A stretch of DNA of 49,802 nt from Solirubrobacter phytolaccae (GCF_027587195.1 NZ_JAPDDP010000057.1:1-49802), one strand, 5' to 3'; positions 1 through 8,163 are shown, counted from the first letter of the stretch. Notes: generated from the sequence alone by a model not told the origin. Program-made: numbers and translations.

Positions 1-284
1 CTCCGACTTCCGCGCCCGACGGCGCCGCCGCGCCGCACGGCGCCGCCGCGCACCACGACGGCGCCTCGCGCGGCGACGGTTCGCCGCCTCCAGACGCGCT
101 GTCCGCGCGCGAGCGGGAGGTGCTCGCGCTCGTCGGCGACGGGCTCAGCGACGACGAGATCGCCGCGCGGCTCGTGCTCAGCCCGCACACCGTGCACCGG
201 CACGTCGCGAACATCCGGGCCAAGCTGCGGCAGCCCTCGCGGGCCGCGGCCGCCGCCTACGCCGCGCGGCGCGGGCTGATCTGA
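1..284 (+). CDS. LuxR-type response regulator, C-terminal part (5' end outside window)
   Basis: Only the last 93 codons are present, with the frame beginning at base 3. After an Ala/Gly/His-rich linker the sequence reads SAREREVLALVGDGLSDDEI and continues to HTVHRHVANIRAKL. This is the four-helix GerE/LuxR DNA-binding domain, including the usual recognition-helix pattern (SPHTVHRHVANI). The N-terminal sensor or receiver part lies outside the window, so the signal it responds to cannot be told. It ends ARRGLI-stop and its last 28 bases overlap, convergently, the end of the patatin-like gene. The HTH assignment is secure; whether it is a two-component regulator or a stand-alone LuxR or ATP-dependent LAL protein is open. 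Confidence 0.85.
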   Translation, partial: PTSAPDGAAAPHGAAAHHDGASRGDGSPPPDALSAREREVLALVGDGLSDDEIAARLVLSPHTVHRHVANIRAKLRQPSRAAAAAYAARRGLI

Positions 285-1063
285 GCGGCCCGCGCGTAAC
301 CGGCGGCGACGGCCAGCGGGGCGCTCGCGCCGCTCATCGGGTCCGGGCCCATCGCCGCGACGTCTGCGGGGCCGGCGTCGATCACGAGCCCTTCGCGGAC
401 CTCGGTCCGCAGCGCTTCGAGCCAGAGCGCCTCGACGGCGTTGGTCGCGCGCGGCGGGAGCGGCACGATCACGATCGCGTACTCGTCCACCAGGTCCGCG
501 TTGGTCGCGGAGCCGAGCGCGCCGTCGACGAAGCGGCGGTCGCCGATCGTCACCGGTGGCAGCAGCCCCGGGATCGCGCGCGAGGCGGCGACGGCACGGG
601 CGAGCGGGACGCCTGAGCGCCGGTCGAAGGCCACGCGCTCGCCGGACTCGGCGTCGATCGCGACGATCCGCAGCGCGCGCGGCCAGCGGCCCGCGGGCAG
701 CAGCGCCGCGGTCCGGGCGACGAACTCGTCCTCGCCGCCCGGCGAGTGCTTGACGGCGAACGCGCCGAGCGCCTGCCGCCGCTCGGTCACCGAGCCGCCG
801 AACGTCTCCCATGCCTCGCCGAGCTTCGCGAAGAACGAGGACGGATGCTGCGCGGCGCCCGGTCGGCGGGCGGCGTGCGTCGCGGCGTCCGTCCGTGGGT
901 CGATGCCCGTCGCGAGCCGGGCCGCGACGAGCGCGCCCGCCGACGTGCCGAGGATCGTCTTGGCCTTGCGCAGGTCCAGGCACTCGTCCGCCAGCCCGGC
1001 GAGCACGCCGACCTCCCACGCGACCACGCGCTCGCCGCCCGCGCCCAGGACGACGCTGGTCAT
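257..1063 (-). CDS. patatin-like phospholipase family protein
   Basis: A 268-residue protein. Near the N-terminus it has an oxyanion-type glycine turn (LGAGGERVVAWEVGVLAGL), then the nucleophile elbow GTSAG at about residues 41-45, and later the DGA of the Ser-Asp dyad (FVDGALGSATNADLV). These are the hallmarks of bacterial patatin/RssA-like lipid acyl hydrolases. The ATG at 1063 was chosen because it starts right before the conserved glycine turn and overlaps the stop of the upstream methyltransferase gene as ATGA, indicating translational coupling. No signal peptide or membrane segment is obvious, so it is probably cytoplasmic. The lipid substrate is unknown. The catalytic dyad is intact and the family call is firm. 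Confidence 0.85.
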   Translation of the reverse strand: MTSVVLGAGGERVVAWEVGVLAGLADECLDLRKAKTILGTSAGALVAARLATGIDPRTDAATHAARRPGAAQHPSSFFAKLGEAWETFGGSVTERRQALGAFAVKHSPGGEDEFVARTAALLPAGRWPRALRIVAIDAESGERVAFDRRSGVPLARAVAASRAIPGLLPPVTIGDRRFVDGALGSATNADLVDEYAIVIVPLPPRATNAVEALWLEALRTEVREGLVIDAGPADVAAMGPDPMSGASAPLAVAAGYARAAQISPRRAA

Positions 1064-1644
1064 GCGCGCGCCTCGCCGACGACGAGCGGCCGGACCAGCG
1101 CCGGCATCCCGCGCCACGCCGCGTCCCGCGCGGTCACGGTCAGGCCCGCGGCCCGCAGCAGCTCGAGCGTCGGCTGGTTGCAGCGACAGCCGGCCGCGAC
1201 CCGGCTCCACGGCCGCACGAGCCGGTCCTGCCAGCGCGCGAGCCGGCCCGCCGAAGCGCGGACGTGCTCGATGAACACGAGCCGCCCGCCCGGCCGCAGC
1301 ACGCGCCGCAGCTCCGCGACGGCGGCCTCCGGATCACCGACCGTGCACAGCACCATCGTCGACACGACGGCGTCGAAGGACCCGTCCGCGAACGGCAGGG
1401 CCTCGGCGGGCGCCGGGATCACGGCGCGCTGGTGCCGGCGCCGCAGCCGGGCGGCCATCGCCGGGTCCGGCTCGGTCAACTCGAGGTCGACGCCGGCGGG
1501 GTAGTGCCGGAGGTTCAGCCCGGTGCCGGCGCCCACCTCGAGCACGCGGCCGTGGAGCTGGGCCAGCAGCGCGCGCCGGTGCGCCGCCATCCCGCGGCGC
1601 TCACCGAGCGCCAGGGCAGTGTCGTAGAGCAGAGCGGAGAGCAT
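1060..1644 (-). CDS. class I SAM-dependent methyltransferase
   Basis: A 194-residue protein of the Methyltransf_11 type. Motif I is VLEVGAGTGLNLRHYP at about residues 35-50, an acidic residue ends the second strand (LTEPDP), and the later motifs read FDAVVSTMVLCTV and LRPGGRLVFIEHV. The acceptor cannot be read from sequence; related small methyltransferases act on quinones, phospholipids or small metabolites. The ATG at 1644 is preceded by GAAGGTGG, a reasonable ribosome-binding site. The gene is first in a two-gene unit with the patatin-like lipase (ATGA overlap), so a lipid-related substrate is possible but only inferred. Confidence 0.85.
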   Translation of the reverse strand: MLSALLYDTALALGERRGMAAHRRALLAQLHGRVLEVGAGTGLNLRHYPAGVDLELTEPDPAMAARLRRRHQRAVIPAPAEALPFADGSFDAVVSTMVLCTVGDPEAAVAELRRVLRPGGRLVFIEHVRASAGRLARWQDRLVRPWSRVAAGCRCNQPTLELLRAAGLTVTARDAAWRGMPALVRPLVVGEARA

Positions 1645-1689
1645 GCGCCACCTTCACGCACACCTCCGGCCCGCGTCATCACCGGAATC

Positions 1690-1712
1690 GGCCATCTCGC
1701 ATCAAGATGGCC
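1690..1712. other. 8-bp stem-loop upstream of the methyltransferase gene
   Basis: GGCCATCT and AGATGGCC form a perfect 8-bp stem with a 7-nt loop. It lies about 46 bases upstream of the methyltransferase start and next to the palindrome at 1720-1738. It could be part of the 5' leader or a second half of a terminator. No function can be assigned. Confidence 0.4.
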
Positions 1713-1719
1713 CGCAACC

Positions 1720-1738
1720 TAAAGCCCCTGGGGCTTTA
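1720..1738. terminator. possible terminator of the WTP-repeat gene
   Basis: The 19-bp odd palindrome TAAAGCCCCTGGGGCTTTA includes the TAA stop of the minus-strand WTP-repeat gene. It lies between that gene and the next minus-strand gene. There is no long U tract after it, so it is a weak intrinsic terminator at best. Confidence 0.4.
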
Positions 1739-2131
1739 TCTACGCGCCCACCCGGACCAGAGGCCGGGCGGCGGGTCGTCCTCGTCGTCGTGGCCGCGGT
1801 AGCGGTCGTCGTCGTCCCAGCGGGCGCGCGGGGCGTCCGACGAGGGCGGCGTCCACAACGGACGGGGCGGGAGCGGCTCGGTGCGCTCCTCCGACAGCGG
1901 CGTCCATGCGGGGCGCTCGGCGGTCGGGGGCGTCCACACCGGGCGCGGCGGCTCGGGCGCGGGCTGGCCGTACGGCGTCCAGATCGGCGTGGTCGTCTGC
2001 GGCTCGGCGGCCGGCGCGGTCACGGTCGCGGCCTGTGTGGCGTGCTTGCGCTGCCACAGGTCCAGCAGCATGAAGGCGACGCCGCCGACGACGGCGGCCA
2101 GGACGATTGCCTGCCAGATCTCCAACTCCAC
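1736..2131 (-). CDS. small single-pass membrane protein with tandem WTP motifs
   Basis: About 131 residues from a GTG start. A hydrophobic N-terminal helix (AIVLAAVVGGVAFMLLDLW) is followed by a basic stretch, then a Pro-rich tail in which the motif (I/V/A/L)WTP recurs four times at irregular 14-21-residue intervals. The end is acidic and low-complexity (WDDDDRY, HDDEDDPPP). The pattern suggests a membrane-anchored, disordered tail facing cytoplasm or exterior. I recognise no family. The start is uncertain because several GTG/TTG codons cluster within a few bases; the GTG that keeps the whole hydrophobic helix was used. It diverges from the ECF sigma factor gene with only 27 bases between the starts, so the promoters must overlap. 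Confidence 0.6.
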   Translation of the reverse strand: MELEIWQAIVLAAVVGGVAFMLLDLWQRKHATQAATVTAPAAEPQTTTPIWTPYGQPAPEPPRPVWTPPTAERPAWTPLSEERTEPLPPRPLWTPPSSDAPRARWDDDDRYRGHDDEDDPPPGLWSGWARR

Positions 2132-2158
2132 GTCCCCTAGCGTAGTTACCCTGCGCCG

Positions 2159-2758
2159 ATGGACGACGCCGACCTGCTCGCCCGCCTGCGCGCCGGCGAC
2201 GAGGCCGCGTTCGCCGAGCTGGTGGATCGCTACGGTCCGCTGATGCTCCGGATCGCGCGCAGCCACGTCCAGAGCCAGGCCGTCGCCGAGGACGTCGTGC
2301 AGGAGGCATGGCTCGGCGTCCTTCAAGGGCTGGAGCGCTTCGAGGGTCGTTCCAGCCTGAAGACCTGGATCGCCACGATCGTCGCCAACCGCGCGCGGAC
2401 CCGCGGGGAGCGTGAGCGGCGCAGCGTCCCGCTGTCGGCGTTCGAGACCGACGAGGGCGGGCCGACCGTCGACCCGTCCCGCTTCACGAGCGACGGCGCG
2501 TGGGGCGTCCCGCCCGCCAGCTGGCCGGAGGAGCGCCTGCTCGCCGCCGAGACGCTCGAGCGCGTCGAGGCCGCGATCGCCACGCTCCCCCCGCGCCAGC
2601 AGGAGGTGATCGTGCTCCGCGACGTGCAGGGCTGGGCGCCTGAGGACGTCAACACCGCGCTCGGCCTCACCGACGGCAACCAGCGCGTGCTGCTGCATCG
2701 CGCGCGGGCCAAGGTGCGCGACCAGCTGGAGCGCTACCTGAGCGAGGAGGCCGCATGA
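2159..2758 (+). CDS. ECF (extracytoplasmic function) RNA polymerase sigma factor
   Basis: A 199-residue sigma-70 family protein. Region 2 (ADLLARLRAGDEAAFAELVD to DVVQEAWLGV) contains the core-binding and -10-reading helices, and region 2.4 continues through SLKTWIATIVANRART. Region 4 (LPPRQQEVIVLRDVQGWAPE) carries the -35-reading helix-turn-helix. A longer than usual linker of about 45 residues separates the two regions. The gene overlaps the next one as ATGA, and that gene encodes a zinc anti-sigma factor, so the pair is a sigma/anti-sigma module. Many such sigma genes are autoregulated, and the promoter may lie in the very short divergent spacer upstream. Target genes are unknown. Confidence 0.9.
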   Translation: MDDADLLARLRAGDEAAFAELVDRYGPLMLRIARSHVQSQAVAEDVVQEAWLGVLQGLERFEGRSSLKTWIATIVANRARTRGERERRSVPLSAFETDEGGPTVDPSRFTSDGAWGVPPASWPEERLLAAETLERVEAAIATLPPRQQEVIVLRDVQGWAPEDVNTALGLTDGNQRVLLHRARAKVRDQLERYLSEEAA

Positions 2759-2928
2759 TCCGCTGCCGGGAGCTGGTGGAGCTCGTGACTGTGTACCTCG
2801 ACGGCGTCCTTCCCGCGCACGAGCGCGAGCACGTGGACGCGCATCTGAAGCAGTGCGAGGGCTGCACGGCGTACCTCGCGCAGGTCGACGCGACGCTCGT
2901 CGTGCTCCGCCGGGTGGCTGAACGCTGA
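2755..2928 (+). CDS. short zinc-binding anti-sigma factor (zf-HC2/ZAS type)
   Basis: A 57-residue protein whose ATG overlaps the sigma factor stop (ATGA). It carries the zinc anti-sigma signature H30-x3-C34-x2-C37 (DAHLKQCEGC), with a further cysteine at position 4 (IRCREL) that often provides the fourth ligand. The residues before it (ELVELVTVYLDGVLP) match the first helix of the zf-HC2 fold. There is no transmembrane helix, so this is a soluble form that would bind the sigma factor and could release it when the thiols are oxidised or zinc is lost. Its small size makes it easy to miss. Family call and coupling are clear; redox sensing is inference from the ZAS family. Confidence 0.85.
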   Translation: MIRCRELVELVTVYLDGVLPAHEREHVDAHLKQCEGCTAYLAQVDATLVVLRRVAER

Positions 2929-2977
2929 CAAAAGCGCGGCTCAAGTCGGCGGACGGACGTCCGATGAACGGGTCAAC

Positions 2978-5719
2978 ATGCCCGGACCGAACAAGAAGCC
3001 GACCCTCGCCCAGATCGCCGCGCTCGCTGGCGCCGGCGCCACGGCCGCAGCGGCGGCCTCAGTCGCCCGTGCACATCGTCGCGTCATCTCCGCGCCGGTT
3101 CCCGCCGCGCCCGCCGCTCCGGCGTCGACGGGTCAGTTCGCCACCGACAGCGCGTTCGTCGCGCTGATCGAGGCCGTCGCCGCCGCGACGGCCAAGGTCG
3201 ACAACGTCGACGACACCCTCCTCGCCTGCATCGAGCACGTCTGCCGCTGGACCGGCTGGCCCGTCGGCCACGTGTACATCGCCGGCAAGGACGACCACGA
3301 CCCGCTGAAGCCGTCGCACCTCTGGCACCTCGGCCACCCGACCCGGTTCGAGGCCTTCCGCGCGCTCACCGAGACGATGACCCTGCCGAGCGGCATCGGC
3401 CTCCCGGGCCGCGTCGCCGCCACCGGCCGTCCCGCCTGGGTCGTCGACGTCCAGTGCGATCCGAACTTCCCGCGCGCGGAGGTCGCCACCGAGGTGGGCC
3501 TCAAGGGCGCGTTCTGCTTCCCGATCCCGATCGGCGACCGCACCTTCGCCGTCATCGAGTGCTTCTCGGTCAACGCCGTCACGCCGGACGACCGCCTGCT
3601 CGAGGTCACCGCGCACATCGGCCGCCAGCTCGGCCGCGTGATCGCCGCCGCGCAGCTCGCCGAGGCGCTCAAGGAGTCCGAGCAGCGCTTCCGCTCGGTC
3701 GCCGAGTCCGCCACCGACGCGATCGTCGCCGCCGACCAGAACGGCGACATCATCTCCTGGAACCGCGGCGCCGAGCTGATGTTCGGCTACAGCGAGGAAG
3801 AGGTCCACGGCGAGCCGCTGTCGGTCCTCATGCCCGAGCGCTTCCGCCCGATGCACGACGCCGGCATCAAGCGCGTCGCCGAGGGTGGCCGCGCGGCCGC
3901 GCGCCTGATCGGCCAGACCGTCGAGGTCGTCGGCCTGCGCAAGGACGGCCGCGAGTTCCCGCTCGAGCTCTCGCTCGCGATGTGGGAGAACGGCGAGGCC
4001 CGCTTCTTCAGCGGCATCATCCGCGACATCTCCGAGCGCAAGAAGGCCGAGGAGAAGCTCAAGGCCGTGCTCGAGACCGCGCCGGACCCGATCGTCGAGG
4101 TCGGCCCCGACGGCACGATCCAGATGGCCAACGCGCGGACCGACAAGCTCTTCGGCTACGACCGCGAGCAGATCGAGGGCCGCCCCGTCGAGGAGCTCTT
4201 CGCCGAGCGCACCCGCACGGTGGTCGGCGAGCGCTTCCGCGCCGTGCTGTGCAGCAAGGCCAAGGACGCGCAGGTCGCCCTGGGCATGGGCCTCGAGCTG
4301 TGGGGCCAGCGCAAGGACGGCACCGAGTTCCCGGTCGACGTCACGGTCTCCCCGCTGCAGACCGACGAGGGCACCGTCCTCACCGCGATCATCCGCGACA
4401 TCACCGAGCGCAAGCGCTTCGAGAACCAGCTCCAGCACCTCGCCGACCACGATGCGCTGACCGAGCTCTTCAACCGCCGCCGCTTCGACCAGGAGCTCGC
4501 CGAGTTCGTCTCCTACGCCGCCCGCTACGGCGGCCAGGGCGCGCTCTACCTGCTCGACCTGGATCGCTTCAAGTACGTCAACGACACCCGCGGCCACAAG
4601 GCCGGCGACGAGGTCATCCGCGCGGTCGGCCGCGCGCTGCACGACTCGGTCCGCAAGACGGACGTCGTGGCCCGCCTCGGCGGCGACGAGTTCGCCGTGC
4701 TGCTGCGCGACGCCGACCAGGACACCGCGGAGCGCATCGCCGAGGGCATGCTCGAGACGATCCGCGAGCGGCGCCTGCCGCTCGAGGGCAAGGCGATCTC
4801 GATGACGACCTCGATCGGCATCGTCTGCTTCGGCGACGAGGAGCCGCGCGGCGAGGACCTGATGGTCAGCGCCGACCTCGCGATGTACGCGGCCAAGGAG
4901 GCCGGCGGCAACCGCTACCACGTCGCCCAGAGCGACGGCGGCGAGTACGTCTCCGGCATGCAGCTGCGCCTGAACTGGGCCGACCAGATCCGCCGCGCGC
5001 TCGACGAGGACCGCTTCGTCCTGTACTGCCAGCCGATCCTGGAGCTCGCGAGCGACACGGTCACCCAGTACGAGCTGCTGCTGCGCATGATCGGCGACGA
5101 CGGCGAGATCGTCATGCCCGCCGCCTTCATCGACACGGCCGAGCGCTTCGGGCTCATCCAGGAGATCGACCAGTGGGTCGCCACCAAGGCCATCCACCTG
5201 CTCGCCGAGCACGACGTCCGCCTCGAGGTCAACGTCTCGGGCAAGTCGATGGGCGACCTGGCCATCCCGGAGCTGGTGGAGCGCGAGATCGCCGCCACCG
5301 GCATCGACCCCAGCCGCCTCGTGTTCGAGATCACCGAGACCGCCGCGATCGCCAACATGGAGCAGGCGCGCGCGTTCGCCGAGCGCCTTACCCGCCTCGG
5401 CTGCCGCTTCGCGCTCGACGACTTCGGCGCCGGCTTCTCCAGCTTCTACTACCTGAAGTACCTCCCGCTCGACTACCTGAAGATCGACGGCGACTTCATC
5501 CGCTCGCTGACCTCGTCGGTGACCGACCAGCTCGTCGTGAAGTCGATGGTCGACATCGCGCGCGGGATGGGCATGAAGACGATCGCCGAGTTCGTGGAGG
5601 CGCCGGAGACGGTCGCGATGCTCCGCGAGAAGGGCGTCGACTACTCCCAGGGCTACTACCACGGTGCGCCGCGTCCGGTCGTCACCGAGTTCGCTGCCCT
5701 GGAGGAGGTCAACCGATGA
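2978..5719 (+). CDS. GAF-PAS-PAS-GGDEF-EAL cyclic-di-GMP turnover protein
   Basis: A 913-residue sensor enzyme. An Ala/Pro-rich N-terminal segment is followed by a GAF domain (about 50-215), two PAS/PAC domains (about 235-350 and 353-475, each ending IIRDISERK or IIRDITERK), a GGDEF domain (about 490-650) and an EAL domain (about 665-905). The GGDEF motif at about 568 is intact and an RxxD inhibitory site (RKTD) lies five residues before it, so cyclase activity with product inhibition is expected. The EAL motif reads ELL, keeping the catalytic Glu. EITET, DDFGAG, LKIDGDF and QGYYHG are present, so phosphodiesterase activity is also plausible. No membrane segments are seen, so sensing is cytosolic. 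The stop overlaps the start of the next gene by ATGA. Confidence 0.92.
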   Translation: MPGPNKKPTLAQIAALAGAGATAAAAASVARAHRRVISAPVPAAPAAPASTGQFATDSAFVALIEAVAAATAKVDNVDDTLLACIEHVCRWTGWPVGHVYIAGKDDHDPLKPSHLWHLGHPTRFEAFRALTETMTLPSGIGLPGRVAATGRPAWVVDVQCDPNFPRAEVATEVGLKGAFCFPIPIGDRTFAVIECFSVNAVTPDDRLLEVTAHIGRQLGRVIAAAQLAEALKESEQRFRSVAESATDAIVAADQNGDIISWNRGAELMFGYSEEEVHGEPLSVLMPERFRPMHDAGIKRVAEGGRAAARLIGQTVEVVGLRKDGREFPLELSLAMWENGEARFFSGIIRDISERKKAEEKLKAVLETAPDPIVEVGPDGTIQMANARTDKLFGYDREQIEGRPVEELFAERTRTVVGERFRAVLCSKAKDAQVALGMGLELWGQRKDGTEFPVDVTVSPLQTDEGTVLTAIIRDITERKRFENQLQHLADHDALTELFNRRRFDQELAEFVSYAARYGGQGALYLLDLDRFKYVNDTRGHKAGDEVIRAVGRALHDSVRKTDVVARLGGDEFAVLLRDADQDTAERIAEGMLETIRERRLPLEGKAISMTTSIGIVCFGDEEPRGEDLMVSADLAMYAAKEAGGNRYHVAQSDGGEYVSGMQLRLNWADQIRRALDEDRFVLYCQPILELASDTVTQYELLLRMIGDDGEIVMPAAFIDTAERFGLIQEIDQWVATKAIHLLAEHDVRLEVNVSGKSMGDLAIPELVEREIAATGIDPSRLVFEITETAAIANMEQARAFAERLTRLGCRFALDDFGAGFSSFYYLKYLPLDYLKIDGDFIRSLTSSVTDQLVVKSMVDIARGMGMKTIAEFVEAPETVAMLREKGVDYSQGYYHGAPRPVVTEFAALEEVNR

Positions 5720-6474
5720 GTGGCAGCAACCGGCCCGGGTCGGCCGGCGAGCACGTCCTCCAGGACCAGCTCGGGACGACCAAGCGGGCGAACGCCTTCT
5801 ACGACAACCAGGTGCTCGATCACCTGACGCCGTTGATGCGCGAGTTCATCGAGCGGATGACGATGGCGTTCATCGCCACGTCGGACGCGCACGGCGAGTG
5901 CGACTCCTCGTTCCGCGCCGGCCCTCCGGGCTTCGTGCGCGTGATCGACGAGAAGACCGTCATGTGGCCCGAGTACAAGGGCAACGGCGTGATGGCCTCG
6001 ATGGGGAACATCTCCGAGAACGGCTACGTCGGCCTGCTCTTCGTCGACTTCTTCGAGACGCAGGTCGGCCTGCACGTCAACGGCACGGCGACCGTGGTCG
6101 AGAACGCGGCGGTCGAGGCCTTCTCGGGCCTGTTCGACCGGCTGCCGTTCGCGACGGCGCTCGTGTCCAGCGAGGACGTCAAGAAGACGCCGGAGCGCTG
6201 GGTCGTGGTCGCGATCGACGAGGCCTACATCCACTGCTCCAAGCACATCCCGGCCCTGCAGGAGAAGCCCGAGGGCGAGGACAACGGTCGTCGCGCGGGT
6301 GATGTCTTCAAGGCCAAGCACCACGAGCGAGCGTGGCTGCAGCCGACGTGCGAGATCGAGCCGCCGGTCGAGGAGCCCGTCATCGGCGAGGTCATCCTCA
6401 CCGAGGCCGGCAGCGAGCCGGCGCCGACGCATTCCGCGTCGGGCCGACCCTTGCCGCTGCCGATCAGGAAGTAG
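5716..6474 (+). CDS. pyridoxamine 5'-phosphate oxidase (PPOX)-family FMN-binding protein
   Basis: 252 residues. The core (FIERMTMAFIATSDAHGECD to VRVIDEKTVMWPEYKGNGVM, then GYVGLLFVDF and LHVNGTATVV) matches the split-barrel flavin-binding fold of PPOX/general-stress proteins. A later segment (RWVVVAIDEAYIHCSKHIPAL) is typical of the longer PPOX proteins in actinobacteria. The tail after about residue 200 is acidic, Pro-rich and probably disordered. The ATG sits inside the stop of the cyclic-di-GMP enzyme (ATGA), so the two are co-translated, and a flavin-linked redox or light input to the enzyme is a reasonable inference. It ends flush against the convergent DDAH gene. The exact activity (oxidase, reductase or flavin carrier) is unknown. 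Confidence 0.8.
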   Translation: MSGSNRPGSAGEHVLQDQLGTTKRANAFYDNQVLDHLTPLMREFIERMTMAFIATSDAHGECDSSFRAGPPGFVRVIDEKTVMWPEYKGNGVMASMGNISENGYVGLLFVDFFETQVGLHVNGTATVVENAAVEAFSGLFDRLPFATALVSSEDVKKTPERWVVVAIDEAYIHCSKHIPALQEKPEGEDNGRRAGDVFKAKHHERAWLQPTCEIEPPVEEPVIGEVILTEAGSEPAPTHSASGRPLPLPIRK

Positions 6475-7329
6475 CTAGGCCCGCAGGAGGGGCGCGGTGA
6501 GGCAGGTCGGCCCGCCGTCGCCCTTGAGGGAGAGGTCCGTGCCGTCGTAGGCGTGGACCTCGACGCCCTTGGCCTCGAGCGCGCTGCGGACCTTCGGCGC
6601 GCCGTCCACGACGATCACCACGCCCGGCCGCACCGGGAGGATGTTGCAGCCCATCGCGTGGTAGCTCTCGTCGTCGATCGCGATCCAGTCGATGCCGCGC
6701 TCCTTGAGGTCCTGCAGCAGGCGGACCGGGGCGAGCGGCTCGTAGACGACGAACAGGTTCTCGGTCGCGCCGCTCAGGAACGACTGCAGGTGCAGGACGT
6801 AGTCCGGGCCCTGGTCGTGCGGCATGTCGTAGGCCTCGACGTGGATGCCCTCGGGGTCGAGGAGGCGCTGAAGGGCCTGCGCGCCCTTCTGGTTGGTCCG
6901 GTAGCCGAGGCCGACCGCGACCGTGCTGTCGTCGAGGTAGAAGTGATCGCCGCCGTCGAGGTAGGCGTCGCCCTCGAGCGTCCCGAGGATCGGGATGCCG
7001 AGCCGCTCGAACTCCTGCTGCGCGTGGGCGGGCTCGCCCTTGCGCACGGCCTTGGCCATGTTGAGCGGGATCGCGCCCTGGCCGCTCACGATCGACGAGT
7101 CGTGCATGTAGACCGCGTCGACCTGCTGGTCGAGCGCCTCGGCGACCACGACCTCGACGCCGAGGGAGTCGAGCAGCTCGACGAGCTGCTCGTGCTGGCG
7201 CTCGAGCGCGGTCGCGTCCGGCGTGCGCCAGCCGGCACCGTCCCAGTCGCCGCTCGTCGCGGGCTTGCGGACGAGGACGCGCTGGAGCGGCGCGACCATG
7301 GACGTGACGCCGAAGGGAGCGGAGGACAT
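6475..7329 (-). CDS. dimethylarginine dimethylaminohydrolase (DDAH)/amidinotransferase-family hydrolase
   Basis: A 284-residue guanidino-group-modifying enzyme. Family landmarks are an acidic motif (YMHDSS, about 75-80), YLDGGDH (about 123-129), GYRTNQKG (about 142-149), the catalytic histidine in YVLHLQS (H180) and the catalytic cysteine in GGPTCLT (C276). These support hydrolysis of a substituted arginine such as dimethylarginine to citrulline plus an amine. The bacterial substrate cannot be read from sequence, and arginine deiminase-like activity is an alternative. The ATG at 7329 was used; a second Met at residue 11 is a possible start. The stop abuts the convergent PPOX gene with no spacer, and the CAP-protein gene lies 9 bases upstream, so co-transcription with it is likely. 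Confidence 0.85.
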   Translation of the reverse strand: MSSAPFGVTSMVAPLQRVLVRKPATSGDWDGAGWRTPDATALERQHEQLVELLDSLGVEVVVAEALDQQVDAVYMHDSSIVSGQGAIPLNMAKAVRKGEPAHAQQEFERLGIPILGTLEGDAYLDGGDHFYLDDSTVAVGLGYRTNQKGAQALQRLLDPEGIHVEAYDMPHDQGPDYVLHLQSFLSGATENLFVVYEPLAPVRLLQDLKERGIDWIAIDDESYHAMGCNILPVRPGVVIVVDGAPKVRSALEAKGVEVHAYDGTDLSLKGDGGPTCLTAPLLRA

Positions 7330-7338
7330 CCCGCTATT

Positions 7339-7914
7339 TCAGCGGATCACGCCCAGGTTCAGCGTGTAGGTCGCGCCCGGCAGCTCCGGGCCCTTGTTCG
7401 GGGCGCCCTGGGAGATGCCGACGCCGAGCTCGCGGAACGCGCCGTTGAGCATGTTCTTCTTGTGCGCGGCGCTGTTGAGCCACTCGTCCACGAGCGCGTT
7501 GGGCGTGGCGCGCTGGCCCGTGCCCCAGCCGAGGTTCTCGCCGACCTTCCAGCCGTCGCCCGGCTTGCCGTAGCCGGCGTCCCGGACGCGGTCGCCGACG
7601 GTCTCGCCGCCCGGGCTGGTGTGGTCGAAGTAGTTGCGCTTGGTCATGTCGCGCGAGTGCCCGCGCGCGGCCTGGGCCAGGTCGCCGTCGCGCTTGAGGG
7701 TCTTCAGGCCGCGGCTCGTGCGCTCGGCGTTGACGAGGCAGGTCACCGCCTCGGTGGCGACGTCGACCTTGGCGGCCGAGTCCGGGATGTCCAGCGCCCC
7801 GGGGCACTGGTCAGCGCCGGCCGCAGCGTGCGCGGAGGACGCGAAGAGCGAGAAGAACGCGGTGATCAAAGCGGCAGCGGTCAGCAGCGGCCGTGTGCAA
7901 GCGGTCGTGAGCAT
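7339..7914 (-). CDS. secreted CAP-domain (SCP/PR-1-like) protein
   Basis: 191 residues with a clear Sec signal peptide (LLTAAALITAFFSLFASSAHA, cleavage near residue 31). The mature part is a single CAP domain: VNAERTSRGLKTL, then HSRDMTKRNYFDH with the first His pair, GENLGWG with the conserved Glu, and NSAAHKKNMLNG with the last His. The set of His/Glu residues lining the CAP cavity is complete. Bacterial CAP proteins are extracytoplasmic and poorly understood; proposed roles include lipid or cell-wall binding. The start follows GGGAGGG about 8 bases upstream. The long leader (7915-8258) contains several stem-loops. It is the upstream gene of the DDAH gene. Confidence 0.88.
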   Translation of the reverse strand: MLTTACTRPLLTAAALITAFFSLFASSAHAAAGADQCPGALDIPDSAAKVDVATEAVTCLVNAERTSRGLKTLKRDGDLAQAARGHSRDMTKRNYFDHTSPGGETVGDRVRDAGYGKPGDGWKVGENLGWGTGQRATPNALVDEWLNSAAHKKNMLNGAFRELGVGISQGAPNKGPELPGATYTLNLGVIR

Positions 7915-8055
7915 TGGGACGCCCTCCCGGCGTCAAAGAGGCACCCGAAGTTGTCGGCGGGTGCGGACAGCGGCCCGGTCTCGGGCCTTGTGGTCTGACT
8001 TCGCCCTAGCCGGATTCCCCAGTCGGCCGCGGCGTGATGTTCAAATACCCAACAG

Positions 8056-8092
8056 ACTGGACGCAATCACCTAAAGCTCAACAGCGTCCAGT
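8056..8092. repeat. 9-bp inverted repeat in the CAP-gene leader
   Basis: ACTGGACGC at 8056-8064 and GCGTCCAGT at 8084-8092 are perfectly complementary with a 19-nt loop. It lies about 140 bases before the CAP gene start, in the leader on the minus strand. It could be a regulatory RNA stem or an operator; nothing identifies a ligand. Confidence 0.5.
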
Positions 8093-8163
8093 GCTCAAGT
8101 TTCTGGGTCCAGCCGTAAGGTTTGTGGGACCGGCACGTTGTTGGCGTAGGGGAGGTCGTGCGC

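Noticed and set aside
3059-5662. An 867-codon antisense frame under the cyclic-di-GMP enzyme
   Set aside because: Low-complexity composition typical of antisense GC-rich codons; the sense frame is unambiguous.
7915-8160. A c-di-AMP (ydaO/yuaA) riboswitch before the CAP gene
   Set aside because: Cell-wall-type genes in actinobacteria often have one and fragments such as GGGGAATCCGG looked suggestive, but the conserved core series could not be aligned. A covariance-model search would decide.
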